This document shows positions 24,001-39,000 of a stretch of DNA of 64,000 nt, piece after piece. Location: NCBI GenBank assembly GCA_009792885.1, contig WMCF01000178.1:496001-560000 (forward strand), read 5' to 3'. The stretch is from Eremophila alpestris peregrina (Eukaryota > Chordata > Aves > Passeriformes > Alaudidae). The translations under genes and the position numbers were made by a program. Below the pieces are notes generated by a model. It worked only from the letters and a program-made list of their open reading frames with translations, was not told the DNA's origin and made no database searches. The first letter of the stretch is position 1. Each line of letters starts with the position of its first letter.

Positions 24001-27000
24001 CTGTTATGACCAATGCAATTGTTTACATGGAGGTGATGGAGCTGGGGACCAGGATGCCTCAAGAGGATCCCAGGGTGCCTGAACATGAGCAACACTCTGA
24101 GCACAACACTACCCTCTCCAGCTATGGACATGTCAGAAAAGCTGAGGAGATGGCTGCAGGGGCAAGATGGTGTTTATCAGATCGATAAGCAATAATCAAT
24201 GCGGTGTTTCCAGACAAGAAAGGAGATCACACCTATATCCCTTTAAACTGCTGGGCTGGGGATCTATTCCACTGAACCCTCACAGAGAGGGCTTTCAAAT
24301 AAAATCAAATCTCTTCTAAAGATAGCTGTGGTGCTAACAAAAGGCAGAGTTATTTTAAAATGTTTTGATACCCACCTAGGCTTCAATGTAGAGCTGGATA
24401 AACATGGGGTTCAGGGACTTATGTAAGGGGGGGGGGGGGCTGGTGAAGAGCAGCCCCAGGGCACAGACAGCCCTGGGGAGCCTATCTTCCTGTGTCCCAC
24501 TGCCTTCCTGGCATCCCCCATCTCAGGGGCCCTCACTAGTATGGGGTGGGCTTGGCTCTAGCAGCACAGTGCCCTGAGGGTTATGTAAGAGCCATCTATT
24601 TAAATTAAATTAGGCTGTAAGACAGTCGGAGGGGGCTGCAAATGTGGCTGTGCACACCTCCCCTTTTTTTTTTTCTCTGTGGTTTCACTGGGTACACCAA
24701 GGGTTTCACCTGCCCTGTTACACCCGTGGACTGGGGCGGTTCTGATCTGCTCCCAGGCACTGAAGGCATTACTGGGACTGGCAGTGTTCACAGGCTCCCA
24801 GCCTCATCTGGCCATTTCAGGGGGCATAATTTTTCGGGCATCTTGGCCTTGCCTGGCAGTCGCCCATTGGGTGCCCATTGCCATGGAAACAGGGTTGGCA
24901 TGGCAGCGCGCACCGGGCTGGTGCGTTGGCTCCAGCTGTCGCTTCCCAACCGCCCCCGGATTGTAGGAGTCAAACAGGCTGGAGGGTGAGAAGCCAAATG
25001 CTGCAGGCGACCAGGGGCTGTGGTGACAGGGTCTTCAGGGCCCCGCACTCATCCCCAGGGGAAGTAAATGAAAAAAACGTGCTGAAATGTGGTGGCATGT
25101 CCCCAGGCATTTTCTCATGTGTCCTCTGGTTCCCACCTAGGAACAGCCCAGTGGTGGCACCCAGCTTGGCTCTCAAGGCACAACTGTCCCAGAGACCACC
25201 CTGCATCAGGCCCCAGCAGGGAGGAGGGTCTGTGTGTAGCCAGGGCAGTTTGGCTGGTCAAATGCCCTCACAGGACATTTACCCATGCTGTGGGGTCTGC
25301 CCAGGCATGGCACAGTTTCATGGGACTCCTGCCCTCCACCCCAGCTCGGCCACACGGCCACACAGTGAACCAGAGGACGAATTTGAGCCAATTTTAAACC
25401 CAGCTCGGTTTTCTATCTCCTAAGACAGTGTTTCCTTCTAAGCAGTGTGGGCCACTTTCTGTTCTTTTGCAACTTTCAGGGGCAGCAGCATGGAGGAGGT
25501 TTCAATAATCCACAGTCCCACCTGCACCACCCTTCAGTTCTCTGCAGCCTCCCTCCATGAGAAGCCCAGCTTTCTGGCTCAGTGACCATGCTGGCCATGG
25601 CAGAGCCCAACCTGGCTCCTCCCAAACCTGCCAGCAAGACTCACTAGGGAAGCTGGGAGTTGCCATTCCATGTGTCTGTGGCTCCCCACAATCACAAAAG
25701 AACCAGACAAGAACCATCAAACGGCAGTTTTCCCTGGGCTGCTTCCCCTGAGAGGTCCTCTCCCAGGACCTCTCCTGGGAAAAATTCAAAAGAGAGCAGG
25801 AGGCAGTGGGCCTATGCCCAGCCAAGGCTCATAAGACCAGATGCAGATCATCAAAGATGGGAGAAATCCACTGGTATAAAGGCACACATAGTGAGATGCC
25901 AGCTGCAAACAGCCTCAGCATGAATAAATACAGCAATCGGTTGCCTTCACAAAGCCACCAGGTCCGTCCTGGACGTGCCTTCTCTTCCTCAGGAGAAGAG
26001 CACTGGAGCAGAGCAGATCCCAGCTAGGCAGTTCTGGGTGTTGTAGCCCCACTCAGAGCTTACCAAATGCAATCTCACTACCTATGAGGGCATGAGTGGA
26101 CTCATCAGCCCCACAAGCCACTGTTAACTGTGTGACAGGGAAACTGAGGCAGGACTTGCTCTGCAGGGACCTTGTCTAATGTCTCTCTGCACAGTGTAGG
26201 GACAGCCCAACTGTCCCTGTGGGACAGCTCTGTCATTCTCCAGAGTTGTTACTGTGCCATAACTGGAGCACAACTGGGTGATGGAGGGATGTGTCACCAC
26301 CACCTCTGCCATCACATGCAGCTCACTGGACAAGCTCAGCCCCACTGCCTCAGCCTCGCAGCCCCTCATCCAGCTTCAGGAGGAGAAACCTCCTTGTGCC
26401 TAAACCTCCTTCCAGCCATGGCTGCTCATCCTGGGGATGTGTTCCAGTGCCATCATTTCTCCACTCCTCCTCTCCCCAAGATCCAGTCCAAATCCCTCCA
26501 GCTGTTTTCCCAAGACACTACCAACCTCTGCTTCAGCTCTGTTTTCAATGTTAAAAATCCATGCAATGGGCTTTATACCCCTGAACAGGATCACTGGGGG
26601 ACCCACAAAGCCTGGATAATTTCACTGCCAGTGCAACTGCCAGCTCTGGAGCCATGGAGGATCCAGGGTGGTGAAGGCAGGCCACAGCCTTAGGCACTGC
26701 TGACAAACAGCTGACAGCTCTACCACCTCCTGGAGCAACTCTTCCTTTCCTGGAGGTTTTCCAACCAGATCTCTGCCTGGTCCAACTGTGCTTAGCACAC
26801 GCCAGTGGCACTCCAGAATTGGACCCTGCTCCTTTGGCTGGGAGGCAGCTTCCCTCACCATTCACAGGAGACAGGTCTGGCTCACAGCATGCTGCGCCAA
26901 GCCATGCTGCCACACCGGAGGTGACTCTCCTGGCCAAAGGCATCCGTCATGTTGTCTCAAGAGCACCACTGTGCAGCGGGTGAGAGAACCTCCTACACCA

Positions 27001-30000
27001 ACACCATGGTTCCTGCTCCCATTCCCAGACCCACCAGGTGAAGAGGGAGGCCAGATCCAGCACATAGTTCAGGTTGGGTGCTGATTGTCCCGCAGTGCAC
27101 AACTCCTGGTGTGATGGTCACTCACCAGACTGCCTGAATGCCTGCTGGGCTAGGGCAGGTGGTGGCACGACTGAGGGGAGGGAGGGTGACAAAGCACCAG
27201 CTTTTAAACCCAAGGGTTTGGCACTGCGTGCACTTGGCTGCTGGGTGGTGGGGATGGTGGGGGTGGGTCTATGTGTTCTGTCTTGTACTATTTTTGCTCG
27301 CAATGTGTCATTTTGGGGGAGGTGAAACCTTTAACAATGCACCGTCGAGAAGCAGCCGATCTGTTTCCCACTCCTCAGAGCCACATGGCGCAGCACGGCT
27401 GCGCTGTCCCTGGGACTGGAGCCACTCCCTACACACAGGGTGAGACCCTCAGCAGCAGCACAAGGGGACCAGGATCTCCTGGAGAGGTGGCAGTGTTGTC
27501 CCTGCTGGGCATGCTGGATGTCTGAGGATTGAGCCTGTATGTCAAGCCCCGTACACAGATTTCTGAGCATTTCTTACTCCAGGATTTCCAGCTCTGTGGG
27601 TTGGTGACGCACGATGAGCTGAGCAATGTGGAAATGGCAACAGCAATCCTCGCTCTGTGGACAGTCAGCTGAACACGTTTCTGTCCTTGGAGCTCAACAG
27701 CTGCAGCATCAACTCTGTGGACACAGTGCTGGACACAAACAAAGAGCAGGAACCAAACACACCAAAGACTCTGGTTGTTTAAGCTGAGAAGCAGGGGGGC
27801 TCACCAAGTTCCTCTTCATGGAGGAGTTTTGGTGCAGGCACACAAAAGTTGAGGAAAAGACACAGCAGCATGAGGAGCAGAGGTGGGAAAGTGTCATGGG
27901 AGGGAACTGATCCGGCACAATCCCAATGCACCTCTTTTTTTCCTCTTAAGAAGAAGGAAAAAATTCCAAGGATTTTGAGAACAACTCAGTGAAAGCGATC
28001 CTCTCAGCCTGGAGCAGTTCAACCTTCCAAGGCAGGATGCCTGCCCTCTCAGGAAGGGAAATCCAGGATACCTGGATCTAGCAGTCAAGAATGCCACAGC
28101 TCAGTGGCCAGTACAGCAGACACCCTCAAGATACTGGCATTCCCAAAAAGCGTCCTCCAGAGCTGGCACTGCTGTTTGCTATTGCTCAAGGTGAATTATT
28201 TAGGCAGCTTTAAGGAAAACATGTCAGGCTAGATGTGGAAATACTGAGGAAGGATGAGAGGAGCAGCCCACAGTCTGTCCCTCAGAAACTGCTGCTGCAG
28301 GTAGCACAGGGCTGCTGGAAACCAGCACCATGTCAGCAGCCACCATCCTCCTGCCGTGACAACACTTGGGCCACTCACCTAGGGTGGCCTGTCAGACCCC
28401 TGGCAGCCTGCAGGACTTCACATTATCACAAATCCCTGCTCTCTCCTGGGGAAGCACCTTGCACCACACCTGCCTCCTGCCCTCCCAGCACTAAAGGGGC
28501 TGCATGCAGCCCAGCAGGGCAGAAACCATAGAGCAGTGCCAAGTAGGCAGGCAGGCAGAGGACAGGGGGATGGCAGAGCCCATTCTGCATCTCTGCAGAA
28601 AGGTCATGCTCATCCAAAGACACCAGCACATGCAACAGAATACAGGTTTACAGGAATACAGATTTCCAGAACTTCTGCCTACTCGCCCTCCAGATGATAA
28701 CTAAAAGTGCCTCAAGCCACTAGAAGGTCTGTGCACCCCAAAAAGCTGCTACCAAGCTTCAGCTTGAGCTGGTAAGCCAAAGCTTAAAAAAAAACAGCTT
28801 CTAAGATGATTTTGAAGAAGGTAAAGTGTGCCCTCTGCTCCTCAGAGTTCCAGTGTGGGTGCTGTAGCAACAGGTAGGGAAGCCAGAGGTTTAACCTCAT
28901 CAGAAAGCTGCATTCCTGAAGCTGCAGGGATTGTGTGCATGGAAAATCCCAGCTTTGTGCTCCTTCTGCAAGCAAGCTACAAAGGAGCCTCCCCCCTCAC
29001 CTCCAGATTTAACATCTCTTGGCATCAAAACATCAGGACAGTTGCACTTTCTGTCTCTGGGTTCTGCCTGGGAAGCATTGCAGTAGGAAAATGTAGAGTG
29101 TGGCTCCCAGACCTTTGCTGGGGTCCAGGAGGCACCCAGGGTTCCACAAAAGCTTCTTTGTACCAGCACTTCAACTAATGAGGGCCCTGGCACAACACTA
29201 AGCAAGCTGAATGCCAAATCCCTTCCTTTACAGTTCAAGTTGCACTGCGGTCAATAAGCCTCAGGATCCACTCTGATCCCCTCTGATCCATCCCAATCCT
29301 CTCCGACACTCCTTGGCCGGCAGCAAACTTCAGCCCTGAGCACAGCAGTGGTCCAGGGCCCTCCCAACCATCAGGATTTCTTCCAGCCCAGGTGTGTTTG
29401 GTTTGCTGGAGAACAACCCAAATCTAGTTTTGGAAAGTCTTCTTTACCTCCAAACTGGGCAGAAGTCTGTCAACAGTTCCCCATAGGCAATTATCCCTGG
29501 GGTCCTGAGAACATACCTCCAGGACTGCACTGTGCAGCTTGGTGGTCCTGCTCTCAAAAACAAAATGTGAAAAATGCAAGCCAGTGCCTTCCCTCTCACT
29601 CTGAAACCTGAGGCACAGGCCAGCCAGGAAGTGCAGCCCAGGCTCAAGCCTGCAGTGTCCACCATCAGCCTTACAAGGATCATGGAATCATGGAATTATT
29701 TTGGTTGGAAAAACTCTCTGAGACCATCAAATCCAACTGTGTCCCCAGCACTGCCAAGGCCACCACTAACTTATGTAACCAAGTGCCCAATCTGCACATT
29801 TGTTAAATCCCCCCAGGCGTAAGTACTCCATCACTGCCCTAGGCAGCCTGTGCCAGGGCTGGGCAGCCCTTCCCATGAAGGAATCTTCCCAATATCCAAT
29901 CTAAACCTCCCCTGGCACAACTTGAGGCCGTTTCCTTTTGTCCTGTCGCTTGTTCCCTAAGAGCAGAGCCAGATCCCCATCTGGCTCCACCCTCCTGTCA

Positions 30001-33000
30001 GAGAGTTGGCAAGACTGAGAAGGTCCCCCCCGAGCCTCCTTTTCTCCAGGCTAAGCCCCTCCAGCTCCCTCAGCTGCTCCTCATATGACTTGTACTTCAA
30101 AAGGTCACCTCACCTTCAGGAAGCCTCAGAGCTTCAACTTACCACAAGGATGGGACCAACAACCAAAAATCAAGCCCATCAGGACAGACTACCCTAGATC
30201 CCATTATGTCACCAAGCCTAGGTGATGCACTGGGAAGGGGTCAAGGCTCCTGGGTACCAGGTGCCTAAGGCACCACCCACCTGATGCCTTTGCTGCTCTA
30301 CTCAGCAGCCAACCAACAAATCTACCTGCCTCCTCTGCATCTGGAGCCCCCATCAGCCCCATTGAGATGCTCCGTCCCTCTCCCTGCTGGGGGAGAGCCT
30401 TGCTCTTTTCCAAGCTTGCTCACTTCAGGAGAGCTTTTAGCCTTCCCTTGTACGTCCTGAGTTATTTACAGAGCTGTTTGACAGCACCAACTTACTGACA
30501 TTAGGCAAGTTGAAATGCCACCACCAGCTTGCAGAAGAGTGTTGGAGTGCCAGCACCAGGGGGTTAAATTTCACTACTGCTGGATATTTAGGCCAAGGAT
30601 AGCAGGACATGCTACTGTCTGAAAAAGACCCCTGGGATCTTTATTGTTTGCACAGAGCTTATACAACCTTGGGCTTCAGAGATCTCCTGAGAAAGAGATC
30701 TACACACAGCCAACCAGGCTCCCCTGGGAAAGGGGGATAAGGCCAAAGGAAACCAATGGGATTGAGCTGTGGGAACAGAGGACAAGGTGGCCTCTCAGAC
30801 CCCTGCACCACCAACGCAAGCTGGCCCAATCCAGGCAGTTTTCCATGTTAGGCCCCTTTTGGTGAACACTGCAATATTAAACCAAGCAAACAGCGACTGC
30901 TTTTTTACCTAAGAATTGGGCACATGCTGTCCCTTGGTTTCCAGCCCTGGGATTTTCTGCTTGTTGAAAGAAGAAATTATAGGTTTTAATTTAGCTATTT
31001 TTGGTCCCAGGACCTAATTTTGGAGCTCAGTACCTTGGTAGGGCAACCAAAAGCCTTAGTAGCTCAGTGCAGCACAGGGAAACTGGCACTCTGCTGTTGA
31101 TCTCAGCTATCCAACCGGAGGGGCCCGAGTCTCCATGAGAACGCTGGAAAATTGGATCCTGACTGTTCCTCATCATCTGCAAAAGGCTTAAGTGACAAGG
31201 CTGCACCAGAAAGTGCTAAGGGATTTCACCCTCAGCTCAAGGGTTTCAGCACTTTGAAAGGACGCTTCCCGAGCAGTTAAGTTACCACCACAATGGGAGA
31301 AGGCAAATGGATTAAAATACTTCTCCCAGCAGGAATGGCTTCTCTCCATTGCAAGAAAGACTCCACTTAGCAAAGATGACTTAAGTTACACTTCCCTGCT
31401 TCCCTCAGTGTCACCTGGACACATTCCTCCCAGAAACCAAACACAACAGCACTGCGAGTGCAGTGCCACAGACCCTGAGGGTCAAAAGCCTTGGTGCCAC
31501 ATAAGGAGCTAAGGACACACTGGGGCCTATCAGCAGAAGAAGGTCTCACCAACACAGAACTTCCGTGAAGCTCTTGCTCCTACCTGAAAAAGCTGTCAGA
31601 ATTGAGGAGAGCTGGGAAGGGAGGAAAATGGGTTGAAGTGATGTCACTGTGAGAGGTACCATGTGGCTGGAAGAGGATTTCCTGGCCTCATTGCAAAAAC
31701 AGCACAGCAAAGGAGAAAAGAAACAGAGTAGGAGGCAGAGAACACCAATGGGTTCACACACAAGCATGGGAATGACACTCAGAACACTGGAGAATCATGT
31801 AGGACCAGGAGCACAAAAATGCTCAAGTGAGAAACAAGCATGGAAATTATAACTCTTCAGCCCAAAAACAGGCTGAAAGAGGAAAATGGAAATGATAAAA
31901 GAATCCCACAGAGAGCAGAGAAGGGGACTGGGGACAATGCCTTTTCATCCACACAGAGAAAACAGCCACACATGGCAGTGCTGCGTGGCAGGGACCTGCT
32001 GTAAGATGCTGTTACAGAGTCCCCAGGCATGGGAGGGCTGAAATTCAGAAAGAAAAGGGAAAATAATCCCCCCAGAGGGCTGAAGGACCAAGTATTTAGA
32101 AAGTCGTTGAGCCACTATGTATCAGGGCAGGGTGAAAGCGCAGAGGAAGTATCACTGCACCACTCATTCTGTTCTTCTCCTTTTCCCCCAGCATCTGCTG
32201 CTGATGGAGACAGGATATGGGGCCAGATGGAGCTTGGCTGTATCAGGTCAGGCCGTTCTCTGAGCTCTGACTCCCGCTCATGACAGGCCTTGGCCGTGCC
32301 AGAGGAATTCCCTGTGCACAGCCCCACATGCATAAGAGGAATCTGAACCAGGACAGATTCTCCTTAAATATGGATCAAGATCAGCTCCTTTCTAGGTCAG
32401 GCTGGAAGAACAGCATGGACTCTGAGGTGAGCTCATCAGGAAAGTCCACGGGGTAATGGGGAAGAAAACCAGTTTAACTGGCTTCTGGTCTGGACAGTCC
32501 CAGACAAAACTGAGCACCTAAGGGTTCCCCTCCCTTCTGAATGGAAAAGGCTTGAGAGGAGAAAACTTGGGACAACGCAGTCTCTGAGTCAAACAAAACC
32601 AGCCTCGAAGTTAGCAGTGTGCAGCAACAGCTCCTCTTCACAGCCCTACTCCCTCACAGAGGGTGACCAGCAGTGAAATTCCTGTACCCGGCACCCCGAG
32701 GAGGATGCAGCCGTGCCAGGAAGCCCATCCTGCAGGCACCTCACAACAAAATGCCATCTGGGCTTCCAGCAAAGCCAAGCCGTTGCTAAGTCGAGTTAGA
32801 TTCACACAGGCGCCTCATGGAAATTTCCCAGAGCACTGCTGTGTCATCCCAGGGATGCTCCAGTATGTCTCACAAATGGTTAACTCCAGGTCACCAAGGG
32901 CTCTGGGAATGGGAGTGGTGGGTCTCAGGAGAGAGCTGGAATGTTAGGAGTCAGTTCACCAAATTAATGAGTTTCAGTTCAATTCTACTCTGCTTCTCAC

Positions 33001-36000
33001 CAGCCAGCAAGCCAGGGAGTACACCAGGGATTTTTGTAGGTCACTGCTTAGCCCCAGCACCCACTCCCAGGGATAGCAGAGCAATGTCAGAGAGACCAAC
33101 CCGTTGGCAGGGCTCACGTGGACCAGGTGACTGGGGCAGTCAGGGTGGCCAGGGCTCTGCTGCTCAGCAGCAGCCTGTTTGCCCCCTTCCTTGGCACAAT
33201 GGCACTGTGTACACAGGGTGAGTAGAGTCCCCTCCCCAGTCACAGACTCCAGAACACCTGAAGGGTGTCCTTCAAGGCCCCACAAAGTGGGGAGCCATAA
33301 AGAGGCCCCTCCTCACCTCAGCCCACTCCTCTAGCCACCTCTTCCCTCTCCACACTGCAGAAGGCGAATGGCTGAGGCCACAGAGACCCCAGGGTTTCAT
33401 TATGCTCTGCATGTTATTGTGCCAGATTGCCCAGCAGCAGCTGAAGGCTTCCTCAGGAATGAGGCACTTGCATATCCTCCTGGGCCGACCTGGCATGGTG
33501 TTCCGGTGTTCCGTGTCCCAGTGGCCCTGCTTCCAGCCCTGGCTGTGCTGTCCACACCCAAAGATCCTCCTCTGAAAGACCTCACCTACTCAGATGACCT
33601 CTAAGGTACAGACCAGAGCTGCCCCATCCTTAGCACACCTGGTAGGAGCACCGGGGAGAGACAAAAAAGCTGGATGGAGACACACATGAAGGTGAGCCAT
33701 TCACCATCATGCACAGGCCTCCAGAACTGCCCTTTCCAGCCTCCTGCCACTACCTCTTGCCCATACATGGAGTAAGGGAAGAGACTCACAGGGCAGGGGG
33801 ATGAGAGCTTCCCCCCGCAACCGTTCAAACCAGGAGAAAACAAGGAGCAGAGGGAAACCAGGAACCAAAGTCATAAAGCACAAGCACAGGCCGGGCTGCG
33901 CAGTGCCACACGTGGGCTGCCAGGCTCTATTTTAAATGCTGTGTGGCAAATATATGCAGGATGGAATCCAAGCTGGGGGAAGGGGAGGGTGCTGGGCAGC
34001 AGAGGTGTTCAAAATTAGGAGCTGAGCTCAGGCAAGGATGGCTTCTGGGAGCAGACGGGGGAAGAACCAGAGCTGGGACTGTGCAGCTGCAACGCCAGGA
34101 AGAACAACCCCATGGTGAGGTGTGAGAGGAGAGCTGTGCCCTGCTACCCTCCTGGCAAGGTAGGGACAACAAGAGAGCTGCAACAGCTGGGGAAGGATGA
34201 CTGGAATACTTGGGACAGCAGCAAGAGGAGGCTGGCTTCTTCTGTGGCACAGAGACCTCTTTCCCTCATCGGCATAGCTCCTGCCACAAATGTCACCCCA
34301 AAGACACCTCAGTTCTCAGTGTATTTACAGGGCAGCAAAGAGGAATTGATTCACCTGCCTTTCACAAGTGGGGAAGATGAGGGACTTGGGGCTGAGCCCA
34401 AAACTGAGCCCTGAAAACCTCCACACCTGCAACACTGGCTTGATTCATTTGGATCAACCCTGAAAAAGCTGCTACCATCTCACTGTGCTTCATAAGATGT
34501 TCCCAACCAGCACCCCAGCATCCAGGCGCAGTGCAAGGCTCTGATGGGAGCTGGCAGATCTGGGATGGTACCTGCCCTACATTTCCAGAGCCATCAGGTT
34601 GACAGAATGAGCAAGTTTTTATATAGATTTTGGTGGCAGTGGTTTTCTTCACCAGCGGCTGGAGAGGTGGGGGGAAGGAAGGGAGATGGAAAATATTTTT
34701 GTTTAAGCTCTTTTCTGCATTCCTGCTGCCAGAATTGTGCATTACTCATGCGCCCCTCGTACCCAGGCTGGTAGCTCCGGGTTTTGCTCAGAAGGAAGGG
34801 GCTGTGGAGAATTAAGCAGTTGGTTAAATTATTAATAGTCTGTCGGGGGTGCCCGCCCGGCCCCCACTGCCTTTCCGGGGGCTCCAGTGCCCCCCAGAGG
34901 CATCAAAACCAACTACAGCCCCGTGACAAACCCGTGGGCTCCTCTGCCCTACTTCAAGCCTGCAGACACCCCATTCTCCCGGCCGGGAAACCACTGGACT
35001 CCTGGGACTGGGACGGGGCCTCCTGCACCTGGTCTTACCCACCACGTGTTTAAACTAGGCAGGCACCAAGGGGGCTGCAGGTGTCCCACCCCACCTGTGA
35101 GTTTAGGGTTGTGGGAGCAGTAAGAGAAGAGGGAGAAGAGCCCATTGGGGAGGGCAGAAGTTGCAGTGGCAGCTGTATTCAGCAGAAAGCACCTTCTTTT
35201 CATGGCAACACCCAGGAGAGAGCTGCCATGCAGGGCTTGGTGTTCAATGCCACAGCTGCAGGCTGCAAAACAGCACCTGAGTGTCTGAGGTCTAACAGAG
35301 GCCACTCTCCAGCGGTGCCAGGACACACTCCAAGGGTGGCACATGCAAGGGTTGGGTTTTAACCAGGCTCTCACCACACACAGCGGAAACCATGCCTCTT
35401 GGCTCCACCACACTTCCTGTCAGACCCATCCTGCTCCCACACAAGCCCTCACCTTCCTTCCTGATCCCTCCAGTTTCCTTCTTGCAGCCCTGACATTTGT
35501 TTTTGGGCAGCTGAACTTTCCTCACACCAGCTGCTGCCCCACAACCTGAGGTCCTGAGGTGAAACTTCACGGGCAAACCACAGCAAATGTAGCCTGCACA
35601 GGGATACTAGCAACTGGCACTCAGCCCAGCCCAGCTCATGGCTTCACTGGGCCTCCAATCTCTCCCCCTCTTCTCCACTGGGAGAAAGTGGGCTGGACAC
35701 ACCCAGGCCTCTGCTGTGCACCCTGGCAGGGCTTTTTTTGACTTGCTAATTTTGCCCAGAGATCAGTATCAGACTGGTAGCCCCAGGGACAACCCTCCTT
35801 TACCAGGAGAGCTCCAGCACAGGCATTGCAGGTGATTTCATTTTTGGCTTCTGGCTTGTCTTTATCCCGTGGGATGCACATCAGTTACAGGTTCTCCTCC
35901 TCCCACTGGACCATGTGACTCACCAGGCCCCTTTCCCCCTCCCACAATGGTGGCCACTCTAAGACTTCCCCAACACAGCTGGAGCTCAGGCTCTTCTCCA

Positions 36001-39000
36001 ACACAGCCTCCAGCCAAGGCTGCAGAACCTGACTTCACCATTGTCCTAGAATAATGGAATCATGGAATATCCTGAGCTAGAAGGCACCCACGAGGATCAT
36101 CCAGTCCAACTGGCCTTGCACAGGTCAACCTCAACAATCCCACCATTTGCCTGAGAGCATCGTCCAAATGCTCCTTGAGCTCTGGCAGTCTTGAAGCCGT
36201 GACCAAGGAGCCTGTTTGAGTACCCAACCATCCCATGGGGGAAGAACCAAACCTCTCCACTCCTGCCCACGTATCATTCCACTGTTCCCAAGATTTTGGT
36301 CCTCAGACTGTCCTTTCCACATGCCAAGGGTCGACAGCCCCAGTTCTCTTTCCCTCAGGGACATTGGCCATCCCAGTCCTTACAGGATTTGGGGTTCTTC
36401 CAGTGGTCCATTTCTTTCTCGTGGTTTGTTTTTCCCAATGACATGTCCAAAACTGGCTGGGAGGACAGGGATCACCAGGCCAAGCTTCCCTCCTCAGCAA
36501 GCACCAGTGTGATGGCAGGGACAAGCCACAGCAAAGCCCCACATATGGCCAGGACCATTGTGGTGATCAGAGAGGATTGGCACAACCATCACATGGGGTC
36601 TGACTGCAGAACACACCAGGGAGGGGAGGAGGAGATGGAGTCTGCACAGACAGATCACAGCATCACTTCCCTGACTTGGTCATCAAAGAAACACCAGAGT
36701 TTGAACCTCAGTGGCGCACGAGGCCCTGAGTAAGGGTTGGGCAGCTCTGACTTGGCTCAGGGTCAAGGTGACGCCAGGGAAGGAAGCGTGAATCCTGTAC
36801 AGGACCTGCATTCAGGTACACAGTTCAGAGAGGCCATGCTGGCCCTCTGGAACTCACATCTTGCCAAGCCAGGCTGCTTGGCACTGCTGGAAAGCCACAA
36901 AACCTGGCTAAAGAGAAAACTCTGCAGCACTTGTTTGATCTTCAAAGCTGGCCCTGCTCTGAGCCAAGGGCTGGGCCAGAGACCTCTAGAGGGCTCTGAA
37001 CCCATTTGCTGCTGCAGATGCCCATCACACGGCCAGGCCTGCCAGTACCAACTTGCAGGTACTGCAGGTATCTGTGCACACTCCTGGACAGCTGCTGGGA
37101 TGTCTCCCAGCATGCCAGGGAATCCAGCACTAACAAAAAGGTTGCAGGCTGGTGCCAGAACTTCCACGTGAGCTTTAGCAAGTGCCAGAAAAGGGACAGT
37201 GCACACCACAACCAGTCTGTGGAGGAACCGTATGGCACAGCCCAGCTTTGTGGGGCCATGTACAGGATATGCCACCTCCCCTGATCAGAGCAGAGTGGGA
37301 AACCCTGAACCACCCACAGGACAACAACTGCTGCCCTCCTGTGGGGAGTTACACAATGCCTCCGGCCTTGGAAGCCTGCAAGCATCACAGCCTCCTGAAG
37401 GGCTGAGGGTCTGCAGTGGAAGGTCAAAATCCAAAATGGGCTGTGCAGGAACAGTGGATACCCTGTCCATGGTTTTGCCTCCCCCCACCAGGAGCATGAA
37501 AAAAGTAAGAGACCCTTACGTGGGCAGCTCTGCTGGGGCAGCAGCCCCTGGAGGCTCCATTGACACAGGGCTGGGGGCTGCAGCACCCTGGACTGCAGCT
37601 GATTCCTGTGTGCCTGCAGCTTCCCCAGCATCTGGTGCTGGGATATGCTCCGTTGTCTCCACCTCAATCTCCTGAGCGGCTGGGCACAGATTCACCCTCT
37701 CAGCAGCTGCAGCTGCCTCCTCCTCCTCCTCCTTCTTCCTCAGCTTTGCCTCCAGCTCCCGGCGCCTCTTCTCATCATCCTGCCTGGCCATCCGTTCAAA
37801 CACTCGGAATGCCTGGGAGAGAAAGAGCAAACAGAATGAGCAGCACTGGGATGCCGAGAGAAGGAAAGGAGCAGCATCATGCACTTGGGGCACCTACTCC
37901 TTCCTGCTCTTCCTCTCTCTGCACCACATAACTACCCTGAGCTTCTTCAGTCACCAACAAAAACAGCTGATGTCTCTTTGAAAAGTCCCATGGCTACATA
38001 AAACATGCCTCAGAAACTCCTGGGAGCATTTTGGAACTGTTTCTAGGACTGTATTCTCACAGGCAACCTCACCCTAGCCTGGGAAGAGGGCTAGTTACTC
38101 CAGGGAAAAGCAGAGTGCTGAGATTCAGCTCTTGGCTGGGAGGGAGCTCCAAGAGAGCCTCCCCATTCCCCATATTACAGGGCTCACCCAGGGACCATTT
38201 GCAAGCCTGGACTCAGACAGTCTCCAACAGGCAAACAGGATCAGCTCCCCCCAACAGGAGAAGTTGCAGGGCAGCTGATCTGGCGCTGGCTGTGCCCAAA
38301 CAGACAGGTGCAGGAGAAGATGTGATTCCAGGAGAGGTAATCCTATCCCTCATCTGACTTCCAGCCATGTCTGTCCAGTGCAGGCTGGAGGTCAGAAGTA
38401 AAGCCCACAATTTGTCTGCAGCAAGAGGTGATGGCCACTCAGACCCTGCACCTGCTTCTTGAAAGGGCTGCAAGTTCTCCCACCCAAGTGCCAGGACTTT
38501 GGCACTGTAAACATGTTCTAAAAAGGGTGCAAGCATCAAACACAGCCCTCCTTTGCTTCCCAGAAATACTCTGGAGGCAGATTTAGTGCTTCCAGCACTG
38601 GGCTGGCACACCTGCTCAATTCTAGTCTTCCTCTGGGTCCAGGAGGTGCAGGACAAAAGACATGGCCCAGGGAGGGCTCCTGCCAGCACAATCACAAAAG
38701 GACAGAAGCTTCTGCCATTCATCCCAACTTTCCTCCCCAGGCAGTGAGCAAAGGGGAGGATGTGGGAGAGGTGAGTTCCCGCCCTGCATGGATCATGCAA
38801 AGCAACACCTCAGAACTGTGTTCCCTGGACTGTAGTCAAGCGAGGATGAGGAGGAACAAGCCCCTTCCACACCATCCCCATGCTCTGGGTACCTCTGGTT
38901 GCAGCCATGAGGCTGCCCTAATACCTTCCCATGGCAGGAACACTGCATCTCCTTCCTTGTGCCCAGACCGAAAAAGTCCCGGGGTGACATCAGATAGGAA

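Larger units (their letters stand above)
23413..37519. other. NUDCD3 intron 2 (14 kb)
   Basis: The largest intron. It contains a 13-base G run at 24427-24439, a poly-T run near 24664-24674, an X-box-like TTGCCATGGAAAC near 24889, and two CR1 fragments (about 29676-30095 and 36045-36250). No supportable gene was seen in the rest. Confidence 0.6.
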